Made by a program: the position numbers and the translations under genes
Part shown: in pieces, positions 7,212-16,234 of the stretch
How positions within the stretch are numbered: the first letter of the stretch is position 1
Layout: each line of letters begins with the position of its first letter
DNA from: Pelagibius sp028280305
GTDB taxonomy: Bacteria > Pseudomonadota > Alphaproteobacteria > Kiloniellales > Kiloniellaceae
Assembly (NCBI RefSeq): GCF_965233615.1
Contig: NZ_OZ247495.1
Direction: 5' to 3' (one strand)
DNA length: 64,000 nt
Notes under the pieces: model-generated
Database searches by the model: none
The model's input: only the letters and a program-made list of their open reading frames with translations
What the model was told of the DNA's origin: nothing

Positions 7212-8627
7212 ATGCGTTATCTCTCCACCCGGGGCAAGGCCCCGACGCTCTCCTTTGACGAAGTCCTGCTGACCGGATTGGCGCGCGATGGCGGCCTCTA
7301 TCTGCCGGAAAGCTGGCCCAGCTTCTCGCCGGCGGAGATCCGCGCCCTGGCCGGGAAACCCTACGCCGAGGTCGCCTTTGCGGTGATCAAGCCCTTCGTC
7401 GGCGACAGCATCGCCGAGGCCGATCTGCGCCGCATTCTCGAAGAGACCTACAGCAGCTTCGACCACCGGGCGGTAGCGCCGCTGAAGCAGCTCGACGAGC
7501 GCACCTGGCTGATGGAACTGTTTCACGGGCCGACCCTGGCCTTCAAGGACTATGCCCTGCAGCTTCTGGGGCACCTCTTCGACCATGTGTTGCGTCAGCG
7601 CGGCGAGCGGGTGACGGTGATCGGCGCCACATCGGGCGATACCGGTTCCGCCGCCATCGAGGCCTGCCGTGACCGCGACCAGATCGACATCTTCATGCTG
7701 CATCCCAAGGGCCGTACATCAGAGGTACAGCGCCGGCAGATGACCACGATCCTTTCCGCCAACGTCCATAACATCGCGCTGGAGGGCACCTTCGACGACT
7801 GCCAGGATCAGGTGAAGGCCATGTTCAATGACATGGACTTCCGCGATGCCATGAACCTCTCCGCCGTGAACTCGATCAACTGGGCGCGCATCATGGCCCA
7901 GATCGTCTATTACTTCGTCGCCGCCGTGGCACTGGGCGCGCCGGACCGGGCCATCGCCTTTGCCGTGCCGACCGGCAACTTCGGCAACATCTACGCAGCC
8001 TATGCCGCCGGGCGCATGGGCCTGCCGGTCAGTCAGTTGATCGTCGGCTCCAACAGCAACGACATCCTGACCCGCTTCTTCAACAGCGGCAGCATGGAGA
8101 TGGCGCCGGTCAATCCGACGATCTCGCCCTCCATGGACATTCAGGTTTCCTCGAACTTCGAGCGTCTGCTGTTCGATGTGCTGGACCGCGACGGCGACAA
8201 GGTGAGCGCGACCCTGACGGGCTTCCGCGAAGCCGGGCGCTTCGAGGTGACGCCGGAACAGTTGCAGCGTCTGCGCCGCCTCTTCGACTGCCACCGCCTC
8301 AGCGATGAGGAGACCATGGCGGAGATCGCGGCGCGGTACCGGACCAGCGGCGAACTGCTGGACCCTCATTCCGCCATCGGCACCGCGGCGGCGGCGGCGG
8401 CCGTTCGCGACGACGTCGATGTGGTGGTGGCGCTGGCCTGCGCCCATCCGGCGAAGTTCCCGGCGGCGGTGGAGAAGGCCGCCGGCGTTCACCCGGATCT
8501 GCCGCCGCGCCTGGCCGACCTCTATGAACGCGAAGAGCGTTGCACCGTGCTGCCCAACGATCTCTCGGCTCTTCAAAATTACATCTCCGGCAACCGCCCG
8601 CCGGCCGACGCAAGAGGTGCTGCATGA
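7212..8627 (+). CDS. thrC: Threonine synthase
   Basis: This 471-aa PLP enzyme converts O-phosphohomoserine to threonine, the last step of the pathway. The N-terminus MRYLSTRGKAPTLSFDEVLL is characteristic of the long (yeast and proteobacterial type) ThrC. The PLP lysine lies in PTLAFKDYALQ (Lys112). Further signatures are TSGDTGSAAIEACR and PTGNFGNIYAAYAAG, the phosphate-binding and substrate regions. Its stop overlaps the start of the M16 protease gene (ATGA), so the two are translationally coupled. The partner thrB lies about 20 kb downstream on the other strand (27760-28725). The ~230-bp upstream gap follows a terminator and probably contains the promoter. Confidence 0.97.
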   Translation: MRYLSTRGKAPTLSFDEVLLTGLARDGGLYLPESWPSFSPAEIRALAGKPYAEVAFAVIKPFVGDSIAEADLRRILEETYSSFDHRAVAPLKQLDERTWLMELFHGPTLAFKDYALQLLGHLFDHVLRQRGERVTVIGATSGDTGSAAIEACRDRDQIDIFMLHPKGRTSEVQRRQMTTILSANVHNIALEGTFDDCQDQVKAMFNDMDFRDAMNLSAVNSINWARIMAQIVYYFVAAVALGAPDRAIAFAVPTGNFGNIYAAYAAGRMGLPVSQLIVGSNSNDILTRFFNSGSMEMAPVNPTISPSMDIQVSSNFERLLFDVLDRDGDKVSATLTGFREAGRFEVTPEQLQRLRRLFDCHRLSDEETMAEIAARYRTSGELLDPHSAIGTAAAAAAVRDDVDVVVALACAHPAKFPAAVEKAAGVHPDLPPRLADLYEREERCTVLPNDLSALQNYISGNRPPADARGAA

Positions 8628-9880
8628 GCGTGGAGGTCACCCGCCTGCCTTCGGGCCTGACCGTCGCCAGCGATGTCATGCCGGGCACGGCGACCGTCTC
8701 GCTGGGGGCCTGGGTCGGTGCCGGCACCCGCCATGAAACCCCGGAGGTGAACGGCATCGCCCACCTGCTGGAACACATGGCGTTCAAGGGGACGGAGCGG
8801 CGCTCGGCCCGGGATATCGCCGAGCAGATCGAAGCCGTCGGCGGGCATCTCAACGCTTACACCAGCCGCGAGAACACCGCCTTCTACGCCAAGGTTCTCT
8901 CCGAAGACGCCGACCTCGCCCTCGACATCGTCGCCGACATTCTCCAGCACCCGACCTTTCTGGAGGATGAGTTGGAGCGCGAACGCGCCGTGGTGCTGCA
9001 GGAAATCGGCCAGGCCAACGACACGCCCGACGATATCGTCTTCGACTATTTTCAGGAGACCGCCTATCCGGCCCAGGCCATCGGCCGTCCGGTTCTGGGC
9101 GAGTCGGCAACGGTGTCCTGTCTCAGCAGCGCGGTTCTGCGCGACTACATGCAAAGCCACTACGGTCCGGCCCAGATGGTGCTGGCGGCAGCCGGCGACG
9201 TGGACCATGCACGCTTCGTCGAGCAGGTGAGCGCGGCTTTTGGAGAGTCCTCTTTCATCACCAACGGCGCGACCGATCCAGCGGCCTACCGCGGCGGCGA
9301 CCGGCGTGAGGAGCGCGATCTGGAGCAGGTTCACCTGCTTCTGGGCTTCGATGCGCCGGGTTATCTGGATGACGACTATTACGGCCTTTCGCTGCTGTCG
9401 ATGCTGTTCGGCGGCGGCATGTCCTCGCGGCTGTTTCAGGAGGTGCGCGAAAAGCGCGGCCTGGTCTATTCGATCTATTCCTTTCACTCGGCCTTTCTTG
9501 ACGGCGGCGTTTTCGGCATCTACGCCGGAACCGGCGAGCGGGAGGTGGCGGAACTGCTGCCCGTGGTCTGCGACGAACTGACAAAGCTGACCGGGGCAAT
9601 GGGCGACGAGGAACTGGACCGCGCCCGGGCGCAGGTGCGCGCCTCCCTGCTGATGAGCCGGGAGAGCAGTTCGTCACGGGCCGAACAACTGGCCCAGCAG
9701 ATGTTGATCTATGGCCGCGAGGTTCCGGTGCCGGAGGTCTTGGCAAAGATCGATGCGGTGACGATCGCCGACCTGAAGCGCATCGCCGCAAAGCTGCTGG
9801 CCTCGCCGCCGACGGTCACCGCGATCGGCCCCCTGTCGCATCTGGAGAGCGCGGAGCGGATCGCTGCGCGTCTTTCCTGA
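8624..9880 (+). CDS. M16 family zinc metallopeptidase (processing-peptidase-like)
   Basis: This 418-aa protein resembles the beta subunit of mitochondrial processing peptidase and its bacterial homologues. The inverted zinc motif HLLEH is at 47-51 and the distal glutamate is in VVLQEIG near residue 127, so the catalytic set is complete. A C-terminal non-catalytic M16 half follows, with the glycine-rich loop FGGGMSSRLFQEVREKRGLVYSI split here as FGGGMSSRLFQ and VREKRGLVYSI. No signal peptide is visible. The start ATG at 8624 overlaps the thrC stop and matches family N-termini (VTRLPSGLTV). The thrC-M16 pairing is a common alphaproteobacterial arrangement. It is followed by a GNAT gene 13 bp on, probably in the same operon. 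Confidence 0.95.
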   Translation: MSVEVTRLPSGLTVASDVMPGTATVSLGAWVGAGTRHETPEVNGIAHLLEHMAFKGTERRSARDIAEQIEAVGGHLNAYTSRENTAFYAKVLSEDADLALDIVADILQHPTFLEDELERERAVVLQEIGQANDTPDDIVFDYFQETAYPAQAIGRPVLGESATVSCLSSAVLRDYMQSHYGPAQMVLAAAGDVDHARFVEQVSAAFGESSFITNGATDPAAYRGGDRREERDLEQVHLLLGFDAPGYLDDDYYGLSLLSMLFGGGMSSRLFQEVREKRGLVYSIYSFHSAFLDGGVFGIYAGTGEREVAELLPVVCDELTKLTGAMGDEELDRARAQVRASLLMSRESSSSRAEQLAQQMLIYGREVPVPEVLAKIDAVTIADLKRIAAKLLASPPTVTAIGPLSHLESAERIAARLS

Positions 9881-9892
9881 GGCTGCCGCGCG

Positions 9893-10480
9893 ATGCTTTT
9901 TACGGTTTTCCGCGGCGACGGCCCCCTTTCGGTCCGGCTTGAGGGGCCGCGGGTCTACCTCTTCCCGCCGCGCATGGCGGACTGGAAGGCCTGGGCCGAG
10001 CTGCGCGAGGAAAGCCGCAGCTTTCTCGTGCCCTGGGAGCCGACCTGGCCGCACGATGCCCTGGCCCGGGGCGCCTTTCGCCGCCGGCTGAAGGCCTATA
10101 GCCAGGAATGGCGGCGCGGCACCGGCTTCAGCTTTCTGGTGTTCCGCCTGGAAGACAGCGCGCTGATGGGCGGCGTCACCCTTTCCAACGTGCGCCGCGG
10201 CGTCGCCCAGGCGGCGAGCATGGGCTACTGGATCGGTGAGCGCTTTGCCAAGCAGGGCTACATGACCGAGGCGGTGGCGGCGGTGGTGGAATTCGCCTTT
10301 GAGGAGTTGGGCCTGCACCGCATCGAAGCCGCCTGCCTGCCGCACAACGACGCCAGTCAGGCGCTCCTGGGAAAAGCCGGTTTCCGCCAGGAAGGCTATG
10401 CCCGCCAGTACCTGCGCATCAACGGCAAGTGGCAGGACCATCTGCTGTTCGAAATGCTGCGCGACGATCCGCGGCTCTAA
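9893..10480 (+). CDS. RimJ/RimL-type GNAT acetyltransferase
   Basis: This 195-aa protein is an acetyl-CoA-dependent N-acetyltransferase of the ribosomal-protein type. The fold markers are GYWIGERFAKQGYMTEAV (acetyl-CoA-binding motif A), LHRIEAACLPHNDASQALLGKAGF (motif B, quoted in part: HNDASQALLGKAGF) and the ending YLRINGKWQDHLLF. Family proteins acetylate the N-terminus of S5, S18 or L12; the actual substrate here cannot be read from sequence. It lies 13 bp behind the M16 protease gene and is probably cotranscribed with thrC. It ends 30 bp from the convergent yqgE gene. Confidence 0.9.
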   Translation: MLFTVFRGDGPLSVRLEGPRVYLFPPRMADWKAWAELREESRSFLVPWEPTWPHDALARGAFRRRLKAYSQEWRRGTGFSFLVFRLEDSALMGGVTLSNVRRGVAQAASMGYWIGERFAKQGYMTEAVAAVVEFAFEELGLHRIEAACLPHNDASQALLGKAGFRQEGYARQYLRINGKWQDHLLFEMLRDDPRL

Positions 10481-10509
10481 CCCATCTCTTTAAAAAGAGG
10501 GAAATGCTT

Positions 10510-11073
10510 TCAGGCGTGGCCGGCGTCGCCGGAGAGCATGGAGATATCGATCCCCAGCTTGCCGATTGCCCGTTCCCACTTGTTGTCGAGATCGGCGTCG
10601 AAGACCAGATCCTCGTCCGGCGCGACGTTCAGCCAGCCGTTTGCCTGGATTTCCGTGTCGAGCTGGCCGGGCCCCCAGCCGGCATAGCCCAGCGCCAGCA
10701 GCCGCCGCCGGGGGCCGGCCCCGCCGGCGATGTCGCGCAGGATGTCGGTGGTCGCGGTCAGGGCGACGGAATCGTTCACCTGAAGCGTCGAGTCCTGCTG
10801 GTATTCGCCGGAATGGAGGACGAAACCGCGGCCGGACTCCACCGGTCCGCCGAAGTGGACGCGAATCTCCTCATTCACCTTCACCGGCTCGATACCCAAC
10901 TGCGCCAGCAGGTCCGGGAAGGTGATCGCGCCGACCAGCCGATTGATGACAAGGCCCATGGCGCCGTCGGGATGATGGGCGCAGATGTAGATGACGCTGC
11001 GGGCAAAACGGGCATCGCGCATGCCGGGCATGGCGATCAACAACTGACCGGTGAGGAATTCCTGCTTATCCAT
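10510..11073 (-). CDS. YqgE/AlgH family protein (UPF0301)
   Basis: This 187-aa protein belongs to the UPF0301/AlgH family. The signature lies at the N-terminus (GQLLIAMPGM, FARSVIYICAHH, GAMGLVINR), followed by FGGPVESGRGFVLHS and a C-terminal YAGWGPGQLDTEI motif, all standard. The molecular function is not firmly established. AlgH was first described as an alginate regulator in Pseudomonas, and the family has been linked to anaerobic or stress gene expression. No signal peptide is present. It is a single gene, convergent with the GNAT gene and divergent from the ScsB-type reductase gene. Confidence 0.93.
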   Translation of the reverse strand: MDKQEFLTGQLLIAMPGMRDARFARSVIYICAHHPDGAMGLVINRLVGAITFPDLLAQLGIEPVKVNEEIRVHFGGPVESGRGFVLHSGEYQQDSTLQVNDSVALTATTDILRDIAGGAGPRRRLLALGYAGWGPGQLDTEIQANGWLNVAPDEDLVFDADLDNKWERAIGKLGIDISMLSGDAGHA

Positions 11074-11447
11074 CTGTTACCAACGAACCATAAACAAAAG
11101 GGACGAAAGATCGCCAGGTGCCCGCCCAACTTTAACGCGCGATTGGAACCCCTGAGCGACGGAACACGGCGGGCCCTCCTTCGCCATCGAAAACTCGGTA
11201 CCCTGTCGATCCTCTGCAGAATTTAAGCTGTTGCTGATCGGTCACAAGTCTTTTGTGCCGCCGCGTTACTATATTTGGCTCACAACCTGGCGGTGCGCTT
11301 GAGCCGGTCGGGGCACACGATATTGTGAGTGCGGCCTTGTGACCCCTGGATATTATGACGTTACCCGTCTATATGCCCAGGTCAATGTGGCGCTTTTTTG
11401 TCGGCCTGTTCGGGCCCGCTGCGCAGACACAAGGACAACGCCTGCCA
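11074..11447. other. Divergent intergenic region with TCACAA/TTGTGA boxes
   Basis: This 374-bp region separates yqgE (reverse) from the ScsB-type gene (forward). I see no gene or RNA. It contains several TCACAA/TTGTGA hexamers: a palindrome CACAA-N5-TTGTG at 11243-11257, and an inverted pair GGTCACAAG (11240-11248) and CTTGTGACC (11336-11344). These could be sites for a regulator, but they match no consensus I know in the right geometry. Any promoter for the reductase gene should lie here. Confidence 0.4.
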
Positions 11448-13589
11448 ATGCCGTCCAAGTATCGAGGAATAAGGCGATTTGCCTTCGCTCTTGCGGCCCT
11501 GGCCGGGCTTGCGCAGACGCCCGGCGATGCGCTGGCGGCGGCCAGCGACTGGGCGGTGGAGGAGCAGGTCAAGGTGCGCCTGCTGGCGGCCGGCAATGCC
11601 GCCGCGGCGGAGACGGTGAAGCTCGGCCTCGAATTCGATCTCCAGCCCGGCTGGAAGATCTACTGGCGCAGCCCGGGTGACGCGGGTTTCCCGCCGGCGA
11701 TCGATTGGGCGGGGTCGCGCAACCTGGCCTCCGGCGAGATCGCCTGGCCGGTGCCGCATCGTTTTTCGCTTTTTGGTCTGGAGACCTTCGGCTACGGCGA
11801 CCGGGTCGTGCTGCCCATAGAGGCGCGTGTTGAAAACCCCGGCGAGGCGTTGTCGCTGACCGCCGCTGTCGACTACCTGATCTGCGAAGAGATCTGCATT
11901 CCCTATCAGGCGAACCTCAGCCTCGACCTGCCGGCCGGCCCCGAAAGCCGCTCGCCGGAGGCCTTCCTGATCGAAAGCTTCAGCCGCCAGGTGCCGGGGC
12001 AGGGCGCAGAGCGTGGCCTCAGTATCGAGACGGCGGTTCTGACCGGCAGCCTGGAAGCGCCGGTACTCACGGTGACCGCACGCTCCGAGACGCCCTTTTC
12101 AGAACCCGACCTTCTGGTCGAGGGCCCGCCGGGCTTTTCCTTCGCCAAGCCGGAGGTGACCCTTTCAGAGGGCGGCTTGCTCGCCGAGATCCGTGTTGCG
12201 GCTTCGGGCGCTCAGGAAAACCAGGTGCTGGAAGGCAAGCAGCTCACCCTTACGGTCACCGACGGCCTGCGCGGCCTGGAACAGGCCAATATCGCACGAT
12301 TTGCAGAGCTGCCGGAGCCGGAGGGCCTGGCCCCGCTCGCCTTGCTGGGCATTCTCGGTCTGGCGCTTTTGGGCGGCCTTATTCTCAATCTGATGCCTTG
12401 TGTGCTGCCGGTGCTCTCCATCAAGCTGCTGTCCATCGCCGAGCAGGGCGGGCGCGAACGCCGCCAGATCCGCGCCAGCTTCCTGGCTTCGGCGGCGGGT
12501 ATCCTGTTTTCCTTCCTGGTGCTCGCCTCGGCGGCGGTGGCCTTGAAGTCTGCCGGCATGGCGGTCGGTTGGGGCATCCAGTTCCAGCAACCGATTTTCC
12601 TCAGCGCCATGGCCCTGGTGATGGCGCTATTTGCCTATAACCTCATGGGCTTCTTCGAGGTGCCGCTGCCTTCCTTCATCGGTAATCTCGGCGCTGGCGG
12701 GCCGGACAGAGGTCTGCTCGGCAACTTCGGCACCGGTGCCCTCGCGACCCTGCTGGCAACGCCCTGCTCGGCGCCTTTCCTCGGCACCTCCGTCGGCTTC
12801 GCCCTGTCGCGCGGCGCCTGGGAGATCTACCTCATTTTCACCGCCTTGGGGATCGGTCTCGCCTTGCCTTACCTGCTGGTCGCAGCGGCGCCCGGCCTGG
12901 CGTCCTGGCTGCCGCGGCCCGGGCAGTGGATGATCACCCTGCGGCGGGTTCTCGGTCTGCTGCTGGCGGGAACGGCGGTCTGGTTGCTGAGCGTTCTGGC
13001 GGTCCAGGTCGGCATGGTGGCGGCCTTGATTGCCGGCGGCCTGCTATTCGGCCTGGGTCTGGTGCTCTGGGCCGGGCCGAACCTGATGCCGAAGCAGCGT
13101 CTGGCGACCCCGGCGGCGGCGGTGGTTCTGGCGCTGGCGGCTCTGGCCTTGCCCGCCGGCCTGCGCACGGAGAGCGCGCTGCGCAGCGATGCTGCCCTTG
13201 AAAGTGCCTGGCGGGCCCTGGACACGGCGGCCATCGGCGCGTTGGTGCGGGACGGTCAGGTCGTCTTCGTCGATGTCACCGCCGACTGGTGCATCACCTG
13301 CCAGGTGAACAAGAAGCTTGTGCTCGAGACCGATACGGTCACGGAGCGGCTGGCGGGCGACGACATCGTCCAGATGCGCGGCGACTGGACCCTGCCGAGC
13401 GACGCGATTTCGGCCTATCTGGCAAGCTTCCAGCGCTACGGCATTCCCTTCAATGCGGTTTACGGGCCGGGCGCGCCTCAGGGCATTGCGCTGCCGGAGC
13501 TCCTGACAACCGATGCGGTGATGGCGGCCATCAGCGAGGCAGCGGCGCCGGCCATTGCCGAGACGGCAACGACAGAAGGCGGGTCCTGA
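11448..13589 (+). CDS. ScsB/DsbD-type transmembrane thiol-disulfide reductase
   Basis: This ~713-aa protein relays electrons from cytoplasmic thioredoxin to the periplasm. A signal peptide (RRFAFALAALAGLAQTPGDALA) precedes an N-terminal periplasmic domain of the ScsB kind (LQPGWKIYWRSPGDAG, LICEEICIPY with two Cys). The DsbD-beta membrane domain follows from about residue 295, with the paired motifs NLMPCVLPVL (Cys near 316) and LLATPCSAPFLG. A C-terminal thioredoxin-like domain carries WCITC near 614-618. I chose ATG 11448 because it begins a clean signal peptide; ATG 11355 would add 31 residues of unlikely leader. ScsB-type proteins protect copper-sensitive or exported thiol proteins. Confidence 0.92.
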   Translation: MPSKYRGIRRFAFALAALAGLAQTPGDALAAASDWAVEEQVKVRLLAAGNAAAAETVKLGLEFDLQPGWKIYWRSPGDAGFPPAIDWAGSRNLASGEIAWPVPHRFSLFGLETFGYGDRVVLPIEARVENPGEALSLTAAVDYLICEEICIPYQANLSLDLPAGPESRSPEAFLIESFSRQVPGQGAERGLSIETAVLTGSLEAPVLTVTARSETPFSEPDLLVEGPPGFSFAKPEVTLSEGGLLAEIRVAASGAQENQVLEGKQLTLTVTDGLRGLEQANIARFAELPEPEGLAPLALLGILGLALLGGLILNLMPCVLPVLSIKLLSIAEQGGRERRQIRASFLASAAGILFSFLVLASAAVALKSAGMAVGWGIQFQQPIFLSAMALVMALFAYNLMGFFEVPLPSFIGNLGAGGPDRGLLGNFGTGALATLLATPCSAPFLGTSVGFALSRGAWEIYLIFTALGIGLALPYLLVAAAPGLASWLPRPGQWMITLRRVLGLLLAGTAVWLLSVLAVQVGMVAALIAGGLLFGLGLVLWAGPNLMPKQRLATPAAAVVLALAALALPAGLRTESALRSDAALESAWRALDTAAIGALVRDGQVVFVDVTADWCITCQVNKKLVLETDTVTERLAGDDIVQMRGDWTLPSDAISAYLASFQRYGIPFNAVYGPGAPQGIALPELLTTDAVMAAISEAAAPAIAETATTEGGS

Positions 13590-13599
13590 CGCCACGGCC

Positions 13600-13706
13600 C
13601 CCGGGAGACTAGGGGCGGGATACTAGGGCCGGGAGACTAGGGCCGGGAGACTAGGGCCGGGAGACTAGGGCCGGGAGACTAGGGCCGGGAGACTAGGGCC
13701 GGGGGC
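13600..13706 (+). repeat. 14-bp tandem repeat, seven copies, intergenic
   Basis: The unit CCGGGAGACTAGGG repeats with an exact 14-bp period: its GACTAG (once TACTAG) starts at 13607, 13621, 13635, 13649, 13663, 13677 and 13691. It begins about 10 bp after the stop of the ScsB-type gene. The last four or five units look identical, while the earliest show substitutions, so expansion appears recent. CTAG, usually a rare tetranucleotide in bacteria, is present in every unit. A 14-bp unit cannot remain in frame, consistent with a non-coding position. Confidence 0.9.
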
Positions 13707-13860
13707 AGAAAACGCGCCACCCCTTGGAAAGCGGTCCTTCCCGGCCTATCTTCAGGGTCAGCGCCGGGCTCTCCGGCGCCGCACAGATTTGACACATCCA
13801 GCCCAGGCATTCCTGTCGCAAGCCGGGACCGGCGGGCATCAATTCAGGGGAAATCTCACG

Positions 13861-14343
13861 ATGACGATCAAGGTTGGCGACAGCATTCCGAGCGGATCCT
13901 TCAAGCACATGACTGCGGACGGCATGCAGGAGCTTTCGACCGACGAGCTTTTCGGCGGCAAGAAAGTGGTTCTCTTCTCTCTTCCCGGCGCCTTCACGCC
14001 GACCTGCTCGGCCAAGCATCTGCCCGGCTTCGTGCAGCACGCCGGCGACCTGAAGGCCAAGGGCGTCGATACCATCGCCTGCATGTCGGTGAACGATGCC
14101 TTCGTCATGGATGCCTGGGGCAAGGATCAGTCGGTGGGCGATTCGGTGCTGATGCTGGCCGACGGCAACGGCGACGTTGCCAAGGCCCTGGGTCTGGACT
14201 TCGACGCCAGCGGCTTCGGCATGGGCACCCGCGCCCAGCGCTTCGCCATGATCGTCGACGACGGCAAGGTGACCACGCTGAACATCGAAGAGCCGGGGGC
14301 TTTCGAGGTTTCCAGCGCCGAAGCGATGCTCGCCGCGCTGTAA
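13861..14343 (+). CDS. Peroxiredoxin, Prx5-like (redoxin family)
   Basis: This 160-aa cytoplasmic thiol peroxidase reduces H2O2 and alkyl hydroperoxides. The peroxidatic cysteine is Cys49 in LPGAFTPTCSAKHLPGF, the standard Prx5 active site (Pro, Thr, Cys). Another Cys at 73 lies in IACMSVND, as in many proteobacterial members. The regular start is ATG 13861 with AGGGGA about 11 bases upstream; an in-frame ATG at 13789 would add 24 unrelated residues. Length matches the family. It is a single-gene unit with its own terminator. It lacks a signal peptide, so it is not a direct partner of the periplasmic domain of the upstream reductase. Confidence 0.95.
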   Translation: MTIKVGDSIPSGSFKHMTADGMQELSTDELFGGKKVVLFSLPGAFTPTCSAKHLPGFVQHAGDLKAKGVDTIACMSVNDAFVMDAWGKDQSVGDSVLMLADGNGDVAKALGLDFDASGFGMGTRAQRFAMIVDDGKVTTLNIEEPGAFEVSSAEAMLAAL

Positions 14344-14366
14344 GGCGGCGCACAGCGAATGACGCG

Positions 14367-14398
14367 ACGGCGGCCCCGAAAGCGGGCCGCCGTTTTGC
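14367..14398 (+). terminator. Intrinsic terminator of the peroxiredoxin gene
   Basis: Stem ACGGCGGCCC (14367-14376) pairs exactly with GGGCCGCCGT (14384-14393) around the loop CGAAAGC, followed by a TTTT run. Confidence 0.85.
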
Positions 14399-14488
14399 GT
14401 TTTCCGGCTTGCAACGGCATTTCCGCAGAGATGTTGCTTGCCGTTAGCGATGGATGTTTGCTGTAGTTCCGGGTGAACCGGGGCCCTT

Positions 14489-16234
14489 GTGATGACAGCG
14501 CTGCAATCCATCGCCGGACATTGGCTTAAGGCGGGTCGCCATCGGCAGCGTGGCCTGGGTTCCCTGGTCTATGCGATCTTGATCGCCCTGGTGGCCTGGG
14601 TGGCGATGGCCGTCGGTGCCGCTGCCGAGGCGTTGGCGCCGGCAGACTACTTCCGCCTTAAGGAAAGAGCGGACAGTCTTTATCTTGCGGGGGATTTCGC
14701 CGCCGCTGCCCCGCTCTACGCACCGTTGACGCAAGCCCATCCCGGCAACGGCGAGCAGCTCCTGCGCTATGCGCGCTGTCTGGTCGAGACCGGAGACCAA
14801 GCGAAGGCCTTTGGGCTGGTGGTCCGGGCGCTGGAGATGGGCTTCGGTCCGGAGGCGCCGACCGCTTATCGGCTGGCCCAGGCCATGGCCCTGTCGGGGC
14901 AGGACGAAGGCGCTCTGGCCTGGCTGGAGCGGGCGCTGGGTGCGGATTTCGAGGACCAGGCGGCGATCAAGAGCGATCCTGCGTTTGCCGGCCTGGCCGA
15001 GAGCCCACGCTTTCAATCCCTCGCCGGGATCGCACAGCCGGCTACGACCCGCCAAGCGCGCTGGAATGCCGATCTCGATTTCTTCCTGGCGGAAGTACGC
15101 CGCCTGCACGCCGCGCCCGGCTCGACCTCCGGATCGTCGTCTTTCGCCGCAGCGGTCGATCAGCTGAAGGAAGCCGTGCCCACACTGAGCGACGTCGGCA
15201 TCGCCTTCGAAATCCAGCGGCTTCTGGCCATGCTGGGGGATGGCCACTCTGTGCTTGCCCTGCCGCCCGGTGGGTCTGTGCGGCTCCGAACGCTGCCTCT
15301 TGAGTTTTACCAGTTCTCCGACGGCATCTTCGTAACCGACGCCGCCGATCATCTGCGCCCTCTGGTCGGTGCGAGACTGGATTCGCTCGCAGGCCAGCCG
15401 CCGATGAACCTGCTGGCCGCGCTGGCGCCCTATATCAGCCGCGACAACGACCAGGGCCTGCGTTGGATCGGGCCGAAAGCGCTCACACTGGCGGACCTCC
15501 TGGTCCATCTCGGTCGCGCCGACGATGCCGGGGAGATCGCCTTGACGGTGGCGGACCAAGAGGGTGGCCGGCGAAGCCTTTCGATTGCGCCGGGAGAATC
15601 GCGCTGGCGGAGGAGCCTGGGCGCACCGCCCGGTCCGGCAGAGGCGGTTCCGCTGTGGTTGCGCGATCCGGAGAAGCATTATTGGTTCGAGGCCCTGCCG
15701 GCGCTTGATGCGTTCTATGTCCAGGTGAACCGCGTTCGCGACGCGCCGGAGGAATCCCTTGCCGACTTTACCGGTCGGCTGAAGTCCGAACTGTCGCGGC
15801 AGGAACGACGGCACCTGATCATCGATCTGAGGCACAACGGCGGCGGAAACAACGGTCTGAACCTGCCCTTGGTTCGGCTTGCCATAGTTCACGAGGAAGC
15901 GTCGAGCGAGAACAGGGTCTTTGTGATTACCGGCCGGAACACCTTCTCGGCCGCCCAGAACCTTGTCAATCAGCTGGAGCGGATGACGGAGGCGGTTTTC
16001 GTTGGTGAGGAGACCAGTTCCAAGCCCAACTTCACCGGCGAGACGACCTCTGTCGAGCTGCCCCATTCCGGGCTGAGGTTCAGCGTCTCTTCCCTCTACT
16101 GGCAAGACTCCTCGCCGCTGGACCGCCGGCCCTATATTCCCGTCGACCTGCCCGTTGCGCTCTCTTCCGGCGACTACTTCGGGAACGTCGATCCGGTGAT
16201 GGCGGTGCTGAGCGAAATACTTAGGCCGCGATGA
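14489..16234 (+). CDS. S41-type serine protease with N-terminal TPR-like domain
   Basis: This 581-aa protein is likely exported or membrane-anchored. Residues ~25-48 form a hydrophobic segment ending VGAAAEA. Residues ~55-185 look like helical TPR-type repeats (YLAGDFAAAAPLYAPL, YARCLVETGDQAKAF). The C-terminal third resembles the S41 (C-terminal processing/tricorn) catalytic fold: HLIIDLRHNGGGNNG, then GRNTFSAAQNL with the likely nucleophile Ser487, and VFVGEETSSKPNF. I see no PDZ domain. The start is GTG 14489, immediately followed by ATG 14492, which could be used instead. The stop overlaps the ATG at 16231 by four bases. Substrate unknown. Confidence 0.85.
   Translation: MMTALQSIAGHWLKAGRHRQRGLGSLVYAILIALVAWVAMAVGAAAEALAPADYFRLKERADSLYLAGDFAAAAPLYAPLTQAHPGNGEQLLRYARCLVETGDQAKAFGLVVRALEMGFGPEAPTAYRLAQAMALSGQDEGALAWLERALGADFEDQAAIKSDPAFAGLAESPRFQSLAGIAQPATTRQARWNADLDFFLAEVRRLHAAPGSTSGSSSFAAAVDQLKEAVPTLSDVGIAFEIQRLLAMLGDGHSVLALPPGGSVRLRTLPLEFYQFSDGIFVTDAADHLRPLVGARLDSLAGQPPMNLLAALAPYISRDNDQGLRWIGPKALTLADLLVHLGRADDAGEIALTVADQEGGRRSLSIAPGESRWRRSLGAPPGPAEAVPLWLRDPEKHYWFEALPALDAFYVQVNRVRDAPEESLADFTGRLKSELSRQERRHLIIDLRHNGGGNNGLNLPLVRLAIVHEEASSENRVFVITGRNTFSAAQNLVNQLERMTEAVFVGEETSSKPNFTGETTSVELPHSGLRFSVSSLYWQDSSPLDRRPYIPVDLPVALSSGDYFGNVDPVMAVLSEILRPR

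Noticed and set aside
10486..10500. CTCTTT-AA-AAAGAG hairpin between the GNAT and yqgE stops
   Set aside because: Only a 6-bp AT-rich stem and no T run; too weak to call as a terminator, though it might serve the convergent genes.
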